Assembly: GCA_001429255.1 (NCBI GenBank)
Contig: LMJI01000001.1
Location: 2,387,573-2,451,572 of the forward strand
Origin: Cellulomonas sp. Root930
GTDB lineage: Bacteria > Actinomycetota > Actinomycetes > Actinomycetales > Cellulomonadaceae
Length of the DNA: 64,000 nucleotides
Reading direction: 5' to 3'
The notes below the pieces were generated by a model. It was given only the letters and a program-made list of their open reading frames with translations. It did no database searches and had not been told where the DNA came from. This document shows, one piece after another, positions 1 to 9,839 of this stretch. Made by a program: the position numbers and the translations under genes. Positions within the stretch are counted from its first letter, which is position 1. Each line of letters opens with the position of its first letter.

Positions 1-1
1 G

Positions 2-826
2 GCGGCCGAGACGGGGACCGGGCAGTCGTTGTCCGAGTCCACCCGGCACGCCAGCGTCAACGTCGTCGGGACGACGCAGATGCTCGACGCGTTCACCCGG
101 CACGACGCGCGTCCGCAGCGGATCGTCCTGTCCAGCAGCCGCGCGGTCTACGGCGAAGGTGCGTGGCGGGGTGCCGACGGTGCCCTCTTCTACCCCGAGC
201 AGCGCACCCGCCAAACCCTCGAGGACGGCGCGTGGGACGTCCCGGACGCGTCGCCCGTGGCGATGGAGTCCCGCGTCGTGCAGCCTGCGCCGGTGAGCGT
301 CTACGGCGCGACGAAGCTCGCGCAGGAGCAGATCCTCGGGGTCTGGGCGCGCTCGTTCGGTGTCGAGGCCGTCGTCCTGAGGCTGCAGAACGTCTACGGT
401 CCCGGGCAGTCGCTGTTCAACCCCTACACGGGGATTATGTCGCTCTTCTGCCGCATTGCCGCGGCCGGGCGCTCCATCCCGCTCTACGAGGACGGCGAGG
501 TCCGCCGCGACTTCGTGCTCATCGACGACGTGGCACGCGCCATCCACCTCGGGGCGACCGCGGCCACGGCACCGACCTCCCCGATCGACATCGGCTCCGG
601 CGAGTTCCAGACCATCGCCACCGCCGCGGACCTCATCGCGAAGCGCTACGGAGCGCCCGCGCCGCACGTCACCGGGCAGTTCCGTGAGGGCGACGTGCGG
701 CACGCATGGGCGGACGTCACCGCTGCGCAGGACGTGCTCGGGTGGACGCCGCAGTACGACCTGCGCGCCGGCGTCGAGCGGCTCGCCGACTGGATCAACG
801 CGCAGGAGCTCCCGCCGCTCGACTGA
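2..826 (+). CDS. NAD-dependent epimerase/dehydratase family protein (5' end outside the window)
   Basis: This is an extended short-chain dehydrogenase/reductase of the nucleotide-sugar epimerase/dehydratase type. The reading frame is open from base 2 to the TGA at 824-826 (274 visible residues). The N-terminal GxxGxxG Rossmann loop therefore lies upstream of the window. The catalytic YxxxK appears as YGATK at about visible residue 101, preceded by the SSSRAVYG strand with the expected serine. A later VLRLQNVYGPGQ stretch is typical of sugar epimerases. A TTG at 29 is internal, because the frame and the family similarity continue upstream of it. The gene faces rmlA and a surface acyltransferase, so a role in activated-sugar supply for a surface glycan is inferred. 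The exact substrate cannot be assigned. Confidence 0.85.
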   Translation, partial: AAETGTGQSLSESTRHASVNVVGTTQMLDAFTRHDARPQRIVLSSSRAVYGEGAWRGADGALFYPEQRTRQTLEDGAWDVPDASPVAMESRVVQPAPVSVYGATKLAQEQILGVWARSFGVEAVVLRLQNVYGPGQSLFNPYTGIMSLFCRIAAAGRSIPLYEDGEVRRDFVLIDDVARAIHLGATAATAPTSPIDIGSGEFQTIATAADLIAKRYGAPAPHVTGQFREGDVRHAWADVTAAQDVLGWTPQYDLRAGVERLADWINAQELPPLD

Positions 827-835
827 GCGGGCGGG

Positions 836-3046
836 TCAGCCGACCTGCAGGCCCTCGCGCAGCAGCGGCGCGAGGTAGGTCGCGTAGTTCGCGGTCACGT
901 GGTTGGTGTCGGCCCGGATCACGATGCCGTCCGAGAAGCCCGGGCAGGTTCCCTCGGCCGTGCAGAACCAGGTGTGCGAGTCGACGTACTGCACGTCCAG
1001 GCCGTCGGCCCGCACCGCGTCGACGGCGGCGACCTCGGCGGCGGACGTCCGCTGCCACTGGGTGCTGACCTCCGACAGGCACGTGCTCGGAGGGCTCGAG
1101 CGCGTGGCGCACTGGGTGAGGTCCTCGCCGTAGGGCGGCGACGCCAGGACGACCACCCGCGTGCCCGGTCCGGCGACGGCCCGGATTGAGCGCTCGATGC
1201 CGGCCGTCCACTCCGCCGCCGCCTGGTCAGCCGTGGCACCGCTTGGCAGGTTGTCGACGTACCCCTCCGCGCTGCCGAGCACGACGAGCTCCGGCTTCTG
1301 GGCGGCCACCTGCGCGAGCACCCAGTCGAGGTGGGTCTCGCACGCGGGGTACGGGTCGGCGCCGAGCGCGTGCACGGGCGTGGAGGCGGCGGGGCAGCCC
1401 CACTTGCCGTAGGAATCGATGTTCCAGCCGGCCGGCTCCAGGGCAGCGCGCAGCCCCGGGAGCCATGCGAGCGCCGTCGAGTCGCCGACGAGCGCGGCGG
1501 TGCGGGGAGCAGCGGGGTCGCCGTAGACGCAGTGCTGCTCGATTGTGTCCCAGTCGTTCGCGCAGGCGAGGTCCTCGAGCTCGGGCGCCTTCGACTGGGG
1601 GAGTGCGTCAATCGCCGGGGTGAGCGCCGGCCAGGCGGTTGCCGCCACGGCGAGGTGGAGCTGCTCGGTCACGTGGGCGGCGGCGTCCGAGTCGGTGCTC
1701 AGCGTGGCAGGGGGCGTCTGCGCCACCGCGGGCGGTGTCGCCTGGGCGTCGCGGATCGTCGACTGGACCGCCAGCGTGCCCGCGACGGCGACCGCGACGG
1801 CCAGGGCACCGACGCCGACGAGGCGCCACTGGGTGCGGGGACGCTGCTGCGCGGGCCGCTCGTCGGGACGGGCGGAGCGCCGCTCGAGCCAGCGCGAGTG
1901 CCGGATCGGTTCCTCGACGAGGTGGAACGTGAGGACGGACAGGCCCAGCGCGAGGAGCACCGCGATCGCGCGGTACAGCTTGCGGTCCACCGAGAGGAAC
2001 GTGACGAGCAGGATGATCGCGGGCCAGTGCCACAGGTAGAGCGAGTACGAGATCCGGCCCAGGTACCGCGAGAGGGGGTTGGTGAGCGGCGTGAGCGTAG
2101 AGCGCTCGAGGGTGCCGGTGCCGGCCGCGATCACCGCGACGGTGCCGAGGATCGGCAGGAGGCCCATCGGGGCGGGGAAGCCGGTTCCGGCGTGCACGAC
2201 GAGCGCCGACACGACGATGGTCAGCAGGCCGCCCCAGCCGAGGACGAGCCGCGCGATCCGCGGCAGGCCGGTCAGCCTGGTGGCGACGAGGGCGAGCGCG
2301 GCTCCCGCCAGCAGCTCCCACGCGCGCGTGAACGTCGAGAAGTACGCCGCGGTCGTCGCGACGGTGGACTGGTGCACGGACCACGCGAACGTCGCCCCGA
2401 GCAGGACGGCTACCACGACGGAGCCGATCAGCGCCGAGCGCGAACGGTGTACCCGCGCGAGCAGGAGCAGCGCGGCGAGCAGGAGCCACGGCCACACGAA
2501 GTAGAACTGCTCCTCCACGGCCAGGGACCAGTAGTGCTGCAGAGGGCTCGGGGCGCTGGACTGCCCGAAGTAGTCGGTCCCGATGATCAGGAAGCGCCAG
2601 TTCGCCGAGAACAGCAGGGCCCAGACGCCGTCGACCGCGATCTCGTGCGCGCGGGCGCTGAAGTAGAGCACGCTGCTCACGGCGACCGTCACGGCCAGCA
2701 CGACGGTGGACACCGGCAGGATGCGCCGGATCCGCCGCCGGTAGAACCCGACGAAGGAGATGTGGCCCGTCCGCTGGAACTCTTTGTACAGCAGGCCCGT
2801 GATGAGGAACCCGGAGATCACGAAGAAGACGTCGACCCCGATGAACCCGCCCACCGGCCAGCCGAGCGCGTGGTCGAGGATGACGAGCCCGACGGCGAGC
2901 GCCCGCAGGCCTTCGATGTCGCTGCGGAAGCCGGGGTTGGCCGCGGTACGACGTGCGCGGCGCGGCGCCACGGGCGCCGTGGTTCCGACAGGCTCGTCGC
3001 GTGCGCCCGGGACGGGCGCGAGGGGCGCCTCCGGGCCGGCTGTCAC
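836..3046 (-). CDS. Acyltransferase-3 family membrane protein with C-terminal SGNH domain (OafA/YrhL type)
   Basis: The 736-residue protein has an N-terminal acyltransferase-3 domain (about residues 40-400) with roughly ten hydrophobic segments, a further membrane segment near 415-435, and an extracytoplasmic C-terminal SGNH hydrolase-like domain. The SGNH block I motif GDS is at 521-523 and the DxxH motif is DTNH at 713-716. Proteins of this architecture transfer acetyl or other acyl groups to sugars of surface polysaccharides. The GTG start overlaps the TGA of rmlA by 4 bp, which indicates translational coupling. The gene converges on the epimerase with a 9 bp gap. The acyl donor and glycan acceptor are not predictable. 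Confidence 0.9.
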   Translation of the reverse strand: MTAGPEAPLAPVPGARDEPVGTTAPVAPRRARRTAANPGFRSDIEGLRALAVGLVILDHALGWPVGGFIGVDVFFVISGFLITGLLYKEFQRTGHISFVGFYRRRIRRILPVSTVVLAVTVAVSSVLYFSARAHEIAVDGVWALLFSANWRFLIIGTDYFGQSSAPSPLQHYWSLAVEEQFYFVWPWLLLAALLLLARVHRSRSALIGSVVVAVLLGATFAWSVHQSTVATTAAYFSTFTRAWELLAGAALALVATRLTGLPRIARLVLGWGGLLTIVVSALVVHAGTGFPAPMGLLPILGTVAVIAAGTGTLERSTLTPLTNPLSRYLGRISYSLYLWHWPAIILLVTFLSVDRKLYRAIAVLLALGLSVLTFHLVEEPIRHSRWLERRSARPDERPAQQRPRTQWRLVGVGALAVAVAVAGTLAVQSTIRDAQATPPAVAQTPPATLSTDSDAAAHVTEQLHLAVAATAWPALTPAIDALPQSKAPELEDLACANDWDTIEQHCVYGDPAAPRTAALVGDSTALAWLPGLRAALEPAGWNIDSYGKWGCPAASTPVHALGADPYPACETHLDWVLAQVAAQKPELVVLGSAEGYVDNLPSGATADQAAAEWTAGIERSIRAVAGPGTRVVVLASPPYGEDLTQCATRSSPPSTCLSEVSTQWQRTSAAEVAAVDAVRADGLDVQYVDSHTWFCTAEGTCPGFSDGIVIRADTNHVTANYATYLAPLLREGLQVG

Positions 3047-3912
3047 GTGTCGGACTCCACGAGGCTGAGCAGGTAGGCGCCGTATCCCGACTTGGTGAGC
3101 GCCTGCGCCCGCTCGCGCAGCTCGTCGTCGCTCAGGAACCCGCGGCGCCAGGCCACCTCCTCGGGGCTGCCGACCTTGAGACCCTGTCGGTGCTCGATCG
3201 TGCGCACGTAGTCGGACGCCTCGAGCAGGGAGTCGAACGTGCCGGTGTCCAGCCAGGCCGTGCCGCGGGGGAGCACCTCGACCTGGAGGCGACCCTGCTC
3301 CAGGTACACCCGGTTGACGTCGGTGATCTCGTACTCGCCGCGGGCCGAGGGCTTCAGGTCCCGGGCGATCGCCACCACGTCGTTGTCGTAGAAGTACAGA
3401 CCCGGCACCGCGAAGTTGCTGCGGGGGTGGGCGGGCTTCTCCTCGAGCGACAGCGCGCGACCGTTCGCGTCGAACTCGACCACGCCGTACGACGTGGGGT
3501 CCGACACGCGGTAGGCGAAGACGGCTCCACCGTCGATCGACTCGAAGCGCTGGAGCTTCGAGCCGAGACCGGGGCCGTAGAAGATGTTGTCGCCGAGCAC
3601 GAGCGCGGCCCGATCGCTGCCGATGAACCGCGCGCCGAGCACGAACGCCTGCGCGAGCCCGTTGGGCTCAGCCTGGACCGCGTACGAGATCGAGATGCCG
3701 AACTGCGACCCGTCGCCGAGGAGTCGCGTGAACTGGTCGGCGTCGTGGGGCGTGGTGATCACCAGCACGTCGCGGATGCCCGCAAGGATCAGCGTCGAGA
3801 GCGGGTAGTAGATCATCGGCTTGTCGTACACCGGGACGAGCTGCTTGCTCACGCCGAGGGTGATGGGGTGCAGTCGGGTACCGGAGCCGCCGGCCAAGAT
3901 GATTCCACGCAT
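3043..3912 (-). CDS. rmlA: Glucose-1-phosphate thymidylyltransferase RmlA
   Basis: RmlA makes dTDP-glucose from glucose-1-phosphate and dTTP, the first step of dTDP-L-rhamnose synthesis. The 289-residue length is normal for the short-form family. The N-terminal nucleotidyltransferase signature GGSGTRL (residues 8-14) is followed by [12 protein letters not shown], and the [12 protein letters not shown] block is present. The ATG start lies about 50 bp downstream of the FkbM gene. The stop overlaps the GTG of the downstream acyltransferase. rmlB, rmlC and rmlD are not visible in the window and are presumably elsewhere. The dTDP-rhamnose product could feed the WbbL-like glycosyltransferase at 11499-12374; that link is inference. 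Confidence 0.95.
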   Translation of the reverse strand: MRGIILAGGSGTRLHPITLGVSKQLVPVYDKPMIYYPLSTLILAGIRDVLVITTPHDADQFTRLLGDGSQFGISISYAVQAEPNGLAQAFVLGARFIGSDRAALVLGDNIFYGPGLGSKLQRFESIDGGAVFAYRVSDPTSYGVVEFDANGRALSLEEKPAHPRSNFAVPGLYFYDNDVVAIARDLKPSARGEYEITDVNRVYLEQGRLQVEVLPRGTAWLDTGTFDSLLEASDYVRTIEHRQGLKVGSPEEVAWRRGFLSDDELRERAQALTKSGYGAYLLSLVESDT

Positions 3913-3963
3913 GGTGCACTAGTGTGCCGCATGCCGACCGCAGGCCGTGCATCGCGGGTGCGG

Positions 3964-4944
3964 TCAGAGCCGCGTCACGATGAGGCCTGCCTCACGTGCG
4001 CACGTGAGGAAGTCCTCGAGGTGCTCGGGCGGGACGAAGGCGTGGTTCCACGCGAGCTCGTGGAACCGCAGGTCATCACCGACGACCGCCTCGTACTGAC
4101 TGAGCCGGACGTCCACGAGCGACGCGTCGTCGAGGACCGCCCGGAGCGCTGCGAAGTCGGCCAGGGGCAGGATCTCCACGAACGTCACCGGCCGGGTCGC
4201 CCGGAGGAGGGCGAGCGCGCCGCGCAACACCCGGTGCTCGGCCCCCTCGACGTCCACCTTGATCACCGTGACCTGAGGGCGCCCCGCGCTGTCCCAGTAC
4301 TCGTCGAGGGTGACGGCCGGGACGGTGACGGGTGTGCTCCCGTCCCGGAAGGACGCGTCGGTGGAGCAGCTGGTCTCGACCGCCCCGGACGGCGGGGGCA
4401 CGAACAGGTCGATCGTACCGGCGACGTCGGTCACCGCGGCCTCCACGACGCGGACGCGCCGACCCCTGCGGTTGAGCCGGAGGTTCTCGCGCAGGAGGGC
4501 CGCGACGGGTGGGTAGGCCTCGAAGGCATGCACCTCGGTGCCAGGGACGCTCGCTGCGACCAGCGCATACACGCCGGTGTTGGCGCCGACGTCGAAGACG
4601 GTCCCGTGCCGGTGGCGCAGCGCACCGAGGAACAGGTCGGGCAGCGGGCGCTCGTAGCCCCACCAGCCGGCCTGACGGAAGGCCTCGACACACTGGTCGG
4701 AGCCCTGGCGTCGCATCGCCTTGATCCGCGTGGTCCGCCACGCGCGCGGGGCGGGCGGGACGCGGACGGCGACGATCTCGCCGTGACCCACGATGCGGTC
4801 GGCCCGGTCGGCGAGGGTGTGGGCGCCGAGGATCTCGAGCGCCTGGACCGGAGCACGTGTGCGGCCGAGCACGTCGGCGGCGGCGCTGCGCAGCGAGGTT
4901 CGGAGGGCCGTCACACAGCGAACATAGAGCGTGCGCTGCCTCAC
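3964..4944 (-). CDS. FkbM family methyltransferase
   Basis: This is a SAM-dependent O-methyltransferase of the FkbM family (326 residues). The SAM-binding motif I is FDVGANTGVY, followed by the HAFEAYP acidic strand and the downstream VIKVDVEGAEHRVLRG block that is diagnostic of FkbM proteins. The first 70 residues are less conserved. The GTG start overlaps the TGA of the TIGR03089 gene by 4 bp, so the two genes are probably co-translated. FkbM enzymes in surface-glycan loci often methylate sugar hydroxyls. That role fits the neighbouring rmlA and acyltransferase but is inferred. Confidence 0.85.
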   Translation of the reverse strand: MRQRTLYVRCVTALRTSLRSAAADVLGRTRAPVQALEILGAHTLADRADRIVGHGEIVAVRVPPAPRAWRTTRIKAMRRQGSDQCVEAFRQAGWWGYERPLPDLFLGALRHRHGTVFDVGANTGVYALVAASVPGTEVHAFEAYPPVAALLRENLRLNRRGRRVRVVEAAVTDVAGTIDLFVPPPSGAVETSCSTDASFRDGSTPVTVPAVTLDEYWDSAGRPQVTVIKVDVEGAEHRVLRGALALLRATRPVTFVEILPLADFAALRAVLDDASLVDVRLSQYEAVVGDDLRFHELAWNHAFVPPEHLEDFLTCAREAGLIVTRL

Positions 4945-5723
4945 CGGAAGGACGTCGATCCATCCACCGCGTCGAGAGTGTCGGCGGTGATCCGCTCGCT
5001 GGTGGCCAGTCGTTCGCGGCGCGGCCGGTCCGCACGCAGGAGCCGCGAGGTCGCGGCGGACACCAGCACGGCAGAGCCGTCGTGCACCAGGACGGTCAGG
5101 ACATCGCCGAGGAGCTCGGTCGGCTCTCGCCCGTCGACGGCGAGCAGCACACGCTCGCGGTCCGGGCCGTCGCCGCGCGCGAGCGTGGCGAGGAGCGCGC
5201 CGTGGGGGACTTTATGCCCGTCGTCGTCCAGCGCGGTGGCCGCCGGGTCGAGCGGCGGTGCCCACCCGAACGTGTCGCCGTATGTCATGACCGCCGTCGC
5301 CGCGTCCAGGGCACCGGCCGGGAGCGTGCCGTCGAACCTGCGGGCGAGGGCGGGCAGGGACACCGCCACGACGTCGCGGGCGCCGGCGTGCTGTGCGGGC
5401 CGGTCCGTCACGACGACGTCGGCGCGGGAGGTGTCGCCGTGCACGACGCACGCGCCGGCACGCCACGTCGACAGCGCCCAGACGACCGAACGCCAGTGCG
5501 TCGGCAGGTCGACCAGGATCCGCGTCCCCGGGCCCGCGTCGAACTCCTCCACCAGCAGGTTCGCCGTCTTGTTGACCCAGTTCTCCAGGACCGCGCCGGA
5601 CAGCTCGACGCGCTCTCCGCCGTCTCCGTACCAGGTGATCCGAGGCCGCCCGGGCTCACGGGTGAGGAGGGTCAGCAGGTCCGCGATCGTGGTCAGGGGC
5701 ACCGGCTCAGAGTAGTTCGACAC
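4941..5723 (-). CDS. TIGR03089 family protein
   Basis: This 260-residue protein matches the actinobacterial TIGR03089 family, whose members resemble a cut-down AMP-binding (acyl-CoA synthetase-like) fold. Visible hallmarks are the N-terminal TTIADLLTLL and RITWYGDGGERVELSG segments and the WVNKTANLL helix. It lacks an adenylation P-loop and no enzymatic role is established. I chose the GTG at 5723 (SNYSEP follows) because the upstream extension to 5777 looks non-coding. Its 3' end overlaps the FkbM start by 4 bp, and it diverges from whiB. In other actinobacteria this family also sits near whiB2 and wbbL-type genes. Confidence 0.8.
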   Translation of the reverse strand: MSNYSEPVPLTTIADLLTLLTREPGRPRITWYGDGGERVELSGAVLENWVNKTANLLVEEFDAGPGTRILVDLPTHWRSVVWALSTWRAGACVVHGDTSRADVVVTDRPAQHAGARDVVAVSLPALARRFDGTLPAGALDAATAVMTYGDTFGWAPPLDPAATALDDDGHKVPHGALLATLARGDGPDRERVLLAVDGREPTELLGDVLTVLVHDGSAVLVSAATSRLLRADRPRRERLATSERITADTLDAVDGSTSFR

Positions 5724-5785
5724 GCCCGGCGCACACGTCTTCACCAAGTTCACCCGACAAAACCGGACAACTACCACGTCCCCGC

Positions 5786-5814
5786 TTGACCAACGCGAAC
5801 GACACGCGTGTAAT
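5786..5814 (+). promoter_or_regulatory. Sigma-70-type promoter of whiB
   Basis: TTGACC at 5786-5791 (5/6 match to the -35 consensus) is followed, after a 17 bp spacer, by TGTAAT at 5809-5814 (5/6 match to the -10). Transcription should begin near 5820-5822. That gives a 5' leader of about 107 nt before the preferred whiB start at 5928. This is the best consensus housekeeping promoter I can read in the window. Confidence 0.65.
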
Positions 5815-5927
5815 TCCTTAGAACGGATTCATGAGCGAGCACCACCCGCGGCGCACCAGAGAGAGCGTCGCACGCCGAGCCCCTGAACGAGCAGATGAAC
5901 CAGCACGAGGACCGCACGGAGGCACGC

Positions 5928-6257
5928 ATGTGGAACCTGCTCGACAACGACGAGATCTTCCCTTCGGACGCACGGAGGAGTGCACAGACGCACGCCTCCA
6001 ACGTGCTGCCGATCTTCGGCGCCCTCGAGGACGAGGGCCCCATGGGGTGGCAGGAGCGCGCGCTGTGCGCCCAGACCGACCCCGAGGCGTTCTTCCCCGA
6101 GAAGGGCGGCTCGACGCGTGAGGCCAAGAAGGTGTGCACGGGGTGCGACGTGCGCTCCGAGTGCCTTGAGTACGCACTGCAGAACGACGAGCGCTTCGGC
6201 ATCTGGGGCGGGCTGTCCGAGCGGGAGCGGCGCAAGCTCAAGCGGCGTGTCGTCTGA
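5928..6257 (+). CDS. whiB: WhiB family transcriptional regulator (WhiB2/WhmD type)
   Basis: This is a 109-residue iron-sulfur transcription factor. Four cysteines arranged C-x22-C-x2-C-x5-C (C47, C70, C73, C79) would bind a 4Fe-4S cluster. They are followed by the GIWGG turn (91-95) and a basic C-terminal tail ending KLKRRVV. I prefer the ATG at 5928 because GGAGG sits 5 nt upstream; an in-frame ATG at 5895 would add 11 residues but has no good ribosome-binding site. WhiB2/WhmD homologues control septation and are usually essential. The assignment to that subgroup rests on position and on the absence of the WhiB7 AT-hook. Confidence 0.92.
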   Translation: MWNLLDNDEIFPSDARRSAQTHASNVLPIFGALEDEGPMGWQERALCAQTDPEAFFPEKGGSTREAKKVCTGCDVRSECLEYALQNDERFGIWGGLSERERRKLKRRVV

Positions 6258-6323
6258 CGTCCTGCGCCGGGCGGGAGTGTCGCGCGCGGGCCTCGTCCCG
6301 CGCGGCGGCATGATGTCCCGAGC

Positions 6324-9300
6324 ATGACTGACACGCTCCTGCCGGTGGACCTGCCCACCGCGACCTCCCCGACACCGGTGACGACGCCGGTGTCCGCGGT
6401 CGTCGTCACGCGCGGTCTGACCCCGTACCTCGCCACCACGCTCGCGGCCCTTGCCGCCCAGACGCGCCGCCCGCTCCGGGTCCTGGTGGTCGACGTCGCC
6501 CACGCGGCCGACGACTCCGTCGAGCAGCTGCTGCACAGCTCGTTCGCCGACGTCGCGGGCACTGCGGCTCCGGCGCTGCGGCTCGTGCGCGCGCCCGGCG
6601 TCCGCTCGTTCGGGCAGGCCGTCCGCCGTGGCCTCACGGTCGACGACGCACCGCCGACGACCTGGCTCTGGCTCCTGCACGACGACAGCGCTCCCGCGGC
6701 GAACGCCCTGTCCGAGCTGGTCCGCGCGGTCGGTCACGCCCCGTCGGTCGCGGTCGCCGGCGTCAAGCAGCGCACGTGGACCGATCCGGAGCGGTTGCTC
6801 GAGGTCGGTCTGCGCTCGTCGCGCTCGGGCCGGCGGATGACCGACGTCGAGCCCGGCGAGCTGGACCAGGGCCAGCACGACGGTCGGGAGGACGTGCTGG
6901 GGGTCGGGATCGCCGGCGCGCTGGTCCGGCGCGACGCCTGGGACGACCTCGGCGGCACCGACCCGATCCTGGGCCCGTTCGGTGACGGGTTCGACCTGTC
7001 GCGCCGCGCCCGGCTGGCGGGCCACCGTGTGATCGTCGTGCCGTCGGCCGTGGTCCGCCACGCCCAGGCGGGCTACCTCGGGCTGCGCTCGACCTCCGGC
7101 GACGTCGCCGGCGTGCCCGTCGACCGCGACGGCGACGGCGAGGACGACCGCGCCGATCCGCGCCGGTCGTTCGCGGCGCGCCGACGGGCGCTGGTGCACA
7201 GCAGGCTCGTCTCCGCACCGCTCCCGCTCGTGCCCGTGGTGGTCGTCCTCGCGCTGGTCGCGTCCGTGGTGCGCGCGCTCGGCAGGCTCGCCGCGAAGCA
7301 GCCGGGCCTGGCCGTCGACGAGGTGCGGGCGGCGCTCGCGGCGCTCGCCCGCCCGGACGGGGTGGCCCGCGCCCGGCTGGGTGCGACGCGGAGCCGCCGT
7401 CTGCCCCGGCGCACGCTGCGTCCCTTGCAGGCCGGCTGGCGCGACGTGTGGTCGCAGTCCCGGGACCGTCGGCTCGCGCGCGCCGAGGCCCGCCGGGTGG
7501 TCCAGGCCCCCAGCGAGCTCGAGCTGCGCGAGCTCGCCACTCTTGCCACCCGCCGCCGCACCACGCTCGCCGTGGTCGCCGGGCTCCTCGTCGTGGTCGC
7601 GGGGGTGGCGCTCGGTCCGCTCGTCGCGGGCGTCGTCGGCGGCGGGAGGCTCGTGGGCGACGCCCTCCTGCCGTCCACCACGCGACTCGGCGACCTCTGG
7701 TCGGCTGCGACGTCCGGGTGGGTCGCGGACGGGCTCGGTGGACCCGGGCCGGCGGACGCGCTGCTCACCGCCCTGCTCGTCCCGACAACCCTCGCCGGCG
7801 GCTCGACGACGACCGCCGTGGCGGTGCTGCTGCTCGGGTCGGTCGTCCTGGCCGGCCTGGGGGCGTGGGCCGCCGCGGGTGCCGCGACGCGCTCGGTCGC
7901 CGTCCGCGGCTGGGCCGCGGTCGTGTGGGCCGGCGCCCCGGCGCTCCTGCTGAGCCTCGGTGACGGACGCCTCGGTGCGGTCGTCGCGCACGTCGCCCTG
8001 CCCTGGGTGGCCCTCGGGCTCGCGCGGGCGGTGGGCGTGCAGCGCGTCGACCAGGTGCTCTCCGGCGTGGCCACCGCGCGACACGACGACGACGACGAGG
8101 TCGACGTCGAGACGCCCGTCCGCGGCACGCCGACGGTCCCGACGCCCAGGGTGTCGGCAGACGCCCCCGCAGCCGTGGGTGACGTGCCCGCGACGCCCGA
8201 GCGCGTCGGGGCGCCCGACCCCACCGGCTCCATCTCGGCCGCTGCCGGTGCGGCGATCGCCTTCGCGGTCGTCGTCGCCGGGTCGCCCGCGCTGCTCGTG
8301 CCCGGCCTGCTCGCCCTGTGCGTCGTCGCGCTGTGCGCGCCGCGTCGTCGCGGGCGGGTCCTGCTCGTGGCGCTCCCCGCGCTCGCCCTTCTGGGTCCGA
8401 CGCTTCTCGAGGCGGGACGGCGCGGGCTCGAGGGCTGGCGCCTGCTGATCGCTGACCCGGGGCTGCCGGGTGCCTCCGCCGCGGCGGACCCCGTGAGCCG
8501 GCTTCTCGGTGTCCCGGCGGACGCGTCGTCGCTCGTCCCGGACGTCCTTCCGGCGACGCTGGCCGAGGCCTGGCCCCTCGCGCTGGGAGCGGTCGTCCTG
8601 GTCCTGGCGGTGCTCGCCCTGCTGCGCGGAGCCCCGGTGGCCCGTGCCGTGCGGGGTGCCTGGGTCGTCGCGGCGCTCGGTGCCGCCGCCGCGGCGGTCG
8701 CCGTGGCCGTCCCCGTCGGGGTCTCGGACTCGATGGTCGTCCACGGCTGGGCAGGACCCGCGCTCTCGCTCGCCGGCGCCGGGTTGCTGACGGCCGCAGT
8801 CATCGGTGCGGACCGGCTGCGCGAGCGCCTGGCGCACTACACCTTCGGGTGGCGGCAGCCTCTCGTCGCGGTCGTCACGCTCGCCGCCGTCGTCGTTCCC
8901 GTCGCCTGGCTCGGCACGTGGACGTGGCAGGCGCGCAGCGGAGACGCGGTCGGGCTGCGGGCGGTGGAGCGCTCGATCGTTCCTGCGGTCGGCCTCCAGG
9001 CGCAGGCGTCGCAGCTGTCGTCGCGCGTGCTCGCGGTGAGCCTCGAGCCGACGGGCGATCCCGCCGCGGCGACCGTGACCTGGCAGCTGCTGCGCGGCGA
9101 CGGCCCCGAGCTGGTGGACCAGGCGGCGGCCGAGTCGACCCGCACGCTGAGCGGCGACCTGCTCACCCCGGACGTGGTCCCCGCCGACGTCGCCACCAGC
9201 GAGGTCGACGAGCTCGTCGCCCGGCTGGCGTCGGCGGCGACCGGCGACGTGGCGGGGGAGCTGGCCGCGCTGGGCGTGGCCGACGTGCTGGTGCCGCCGC

Positions 9301-9839
9301 TGCCCGAGGACGTCGGCGCCGTCGACCCCGAGGTCGCCGCCACGCAGCTCGACGAGCTGGTGAGCCGGCTCGACTCGACCGCCGGCCTCGAGCGGGTGAC
9401 CAAGAACGTGACCGGGACGCTGTGGCGGGTGCAGGCGACCGCGACCGTGGCCGGGGCCGCAGCCCCGACCGCCCTGCCCGCGTGGGCTCGTCTCGTGCCC
9501 GCCGGGGCCGACGTCACGGACCCCGCCGTGGCCGCCGTCGCGGTGCCGTCCGCCGACCGGGCGATCGACTCCACGGTGGCGCCGGGCGGCGAGGACCGCG
9601 TGCTCGTCCTCGCCGAGCGCGCCGACCCCCGCTGGCACGCCGTGCTCGACGGCCGGTCGCTGCGGGCGGTCGACGGCGGGTGGCGGCAGGCGTTCGCCGT
9701 CGGTGCCGACGGCGGCGAGCTGGTCGTCCGGTACGACAGCCCGGAGCGCACCCCGTGGCTGGTCCTCCAGGGGGTGGTCGCCCTGGTGACGATCCTCCTG
9801 GCCGTCCCCGTGCGCCGACGCCGGGGAGCCCGGCCATGA
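6324..9839 (+). CDS. Large polytopic family-2 glycosyltransferase
   Basis: The 1171-residue protein has an N-terminal GT-A domain (about residues 20-270), with VSAVVVTRGLTPYL at its start and an HDDS metal-binding motif near 118-121. It is followed by a membrane region with hydrophobic segments near 295, 413, 496, 643, 750, 773, 809 and 846. A long extracytoplasmic stretch (about 870-1140) and a last transmembrane helix (about 1145-1165) complete it. An acidic low-complexity linker (DDDDEVDVE) lies near residue 590. The stop overlaps the ATG of the DUF5719 gene by 4 bp. It probably glycosylates a lipid-linked or surface polymer; donor and acceptor are unknown. Confidence 0.85.
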   Translation: MTDTLLPVDLPTATSPTPVTTPVSAVVVTRGLTPYLATTLAALAAQTRRPLRVLVVDVAHAADDSVEQLLHSSFADVAGTAAPALRLVRAPGVRSFGQAVRRGLTVDDAPPTTWLWLLHDDSAPAANALSELVRAVGHAPSVAVAGVKQRTWTDPERLLEVGLRSSRSGRRMTDVEPGELDQGQHDGREDVLGVGIAGALVRRDAWDDLGGTDPILGPFGDGFDLSRRARLAGHRVIVVPSAVVRHAQAGYLGLRSTSGDVAGVPVDRDGDGEDDRADPRRSFAARRRALVHSRLVSAPLPLVPVVVVLALVASVVRALGRLAAKQPGLAVDEVRAALAALARPDGVARARLGATRSRRLPRRTLRPLQAGWRDVWSQSRDRRLARAEARRVVQAPSELELRELATLATRRRTTLAVVAGLLVVVAGVALGPLVAGVVGGGRLVGDALLPSTTRLGDLWSAATSGWVADGLGGPGPADALLTALLVPTTLAGGSTTTAVAVLLLGSVVLAGLGAWAAAGAATRSVAVRGWAAVVWAGAPALLLSLGDGRLGAVVAHVALPWVALGLARAVGVQRVDQVLSGVATARHDDDDEVDVETPVRGTPTVPTPRVSADAPAAVGDVPATPERVGAPDPTGSISAAAGAAIAFAVVVAGSPALLVPGLLALCVVALCAPRRRGRVLLVALPALALLGPTLLEAGRRGLEGWRLLIADPGLPGASAAADPVSRLLGVPADASSLVPDVLPATLAEAWPLALGAVVLVLAVLALLRGAPVARAVRGAWVVAALGAAAAAVAVAVPVGVSDSMVVHGWAGPALSLAGAGLLTAAVIGADRLRERLAHYTFGWRQPLVAVVTLAAVVVPVAWLGTWTWQARSGDAVGLRAVERSIVPAVGLQAQASQLSSRVLAVSLEPTGDPAAATVTWQLLRGDGPELVDQAAAESTRTLSGDLLTPDVVPADVATSEVDELVARLASAATGDVAGELAALGVADVLVPPLPEDVGAVDPEVAATQLDELVSRLDSTAGLERVTKNVTGTLWRVQATATVAGAAAPTALPAWARLVPAGADVTDPAVAAVAVPSADRAIDSTVAPGGEDRVLVLAERADPRWHAVLDGRSLRAVDGGWRQAFAVGADGGELVVRYDSPERTPWLVLQGVVALVTILLAVPVRRRRGARP

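Noticed and set aside
1331..3076. A 581-codon plus-strand frame opposite the acyltransferase
   Set aside because: The translation is Arg/Glu/Gly-rich shadow sequence. The minus strand holds the membrane domain and the SGNH motifs.
5829..9638. A 1269-codon open frame on the minus strand, antisense to whiB and the glycosyltransferase
   Set aside because: It mirrors the GC-rich codon pattern of the sense gene, has low-complexity Arg/Gly/His-rich translation and no family similarity. The sense strand carries clear domains.
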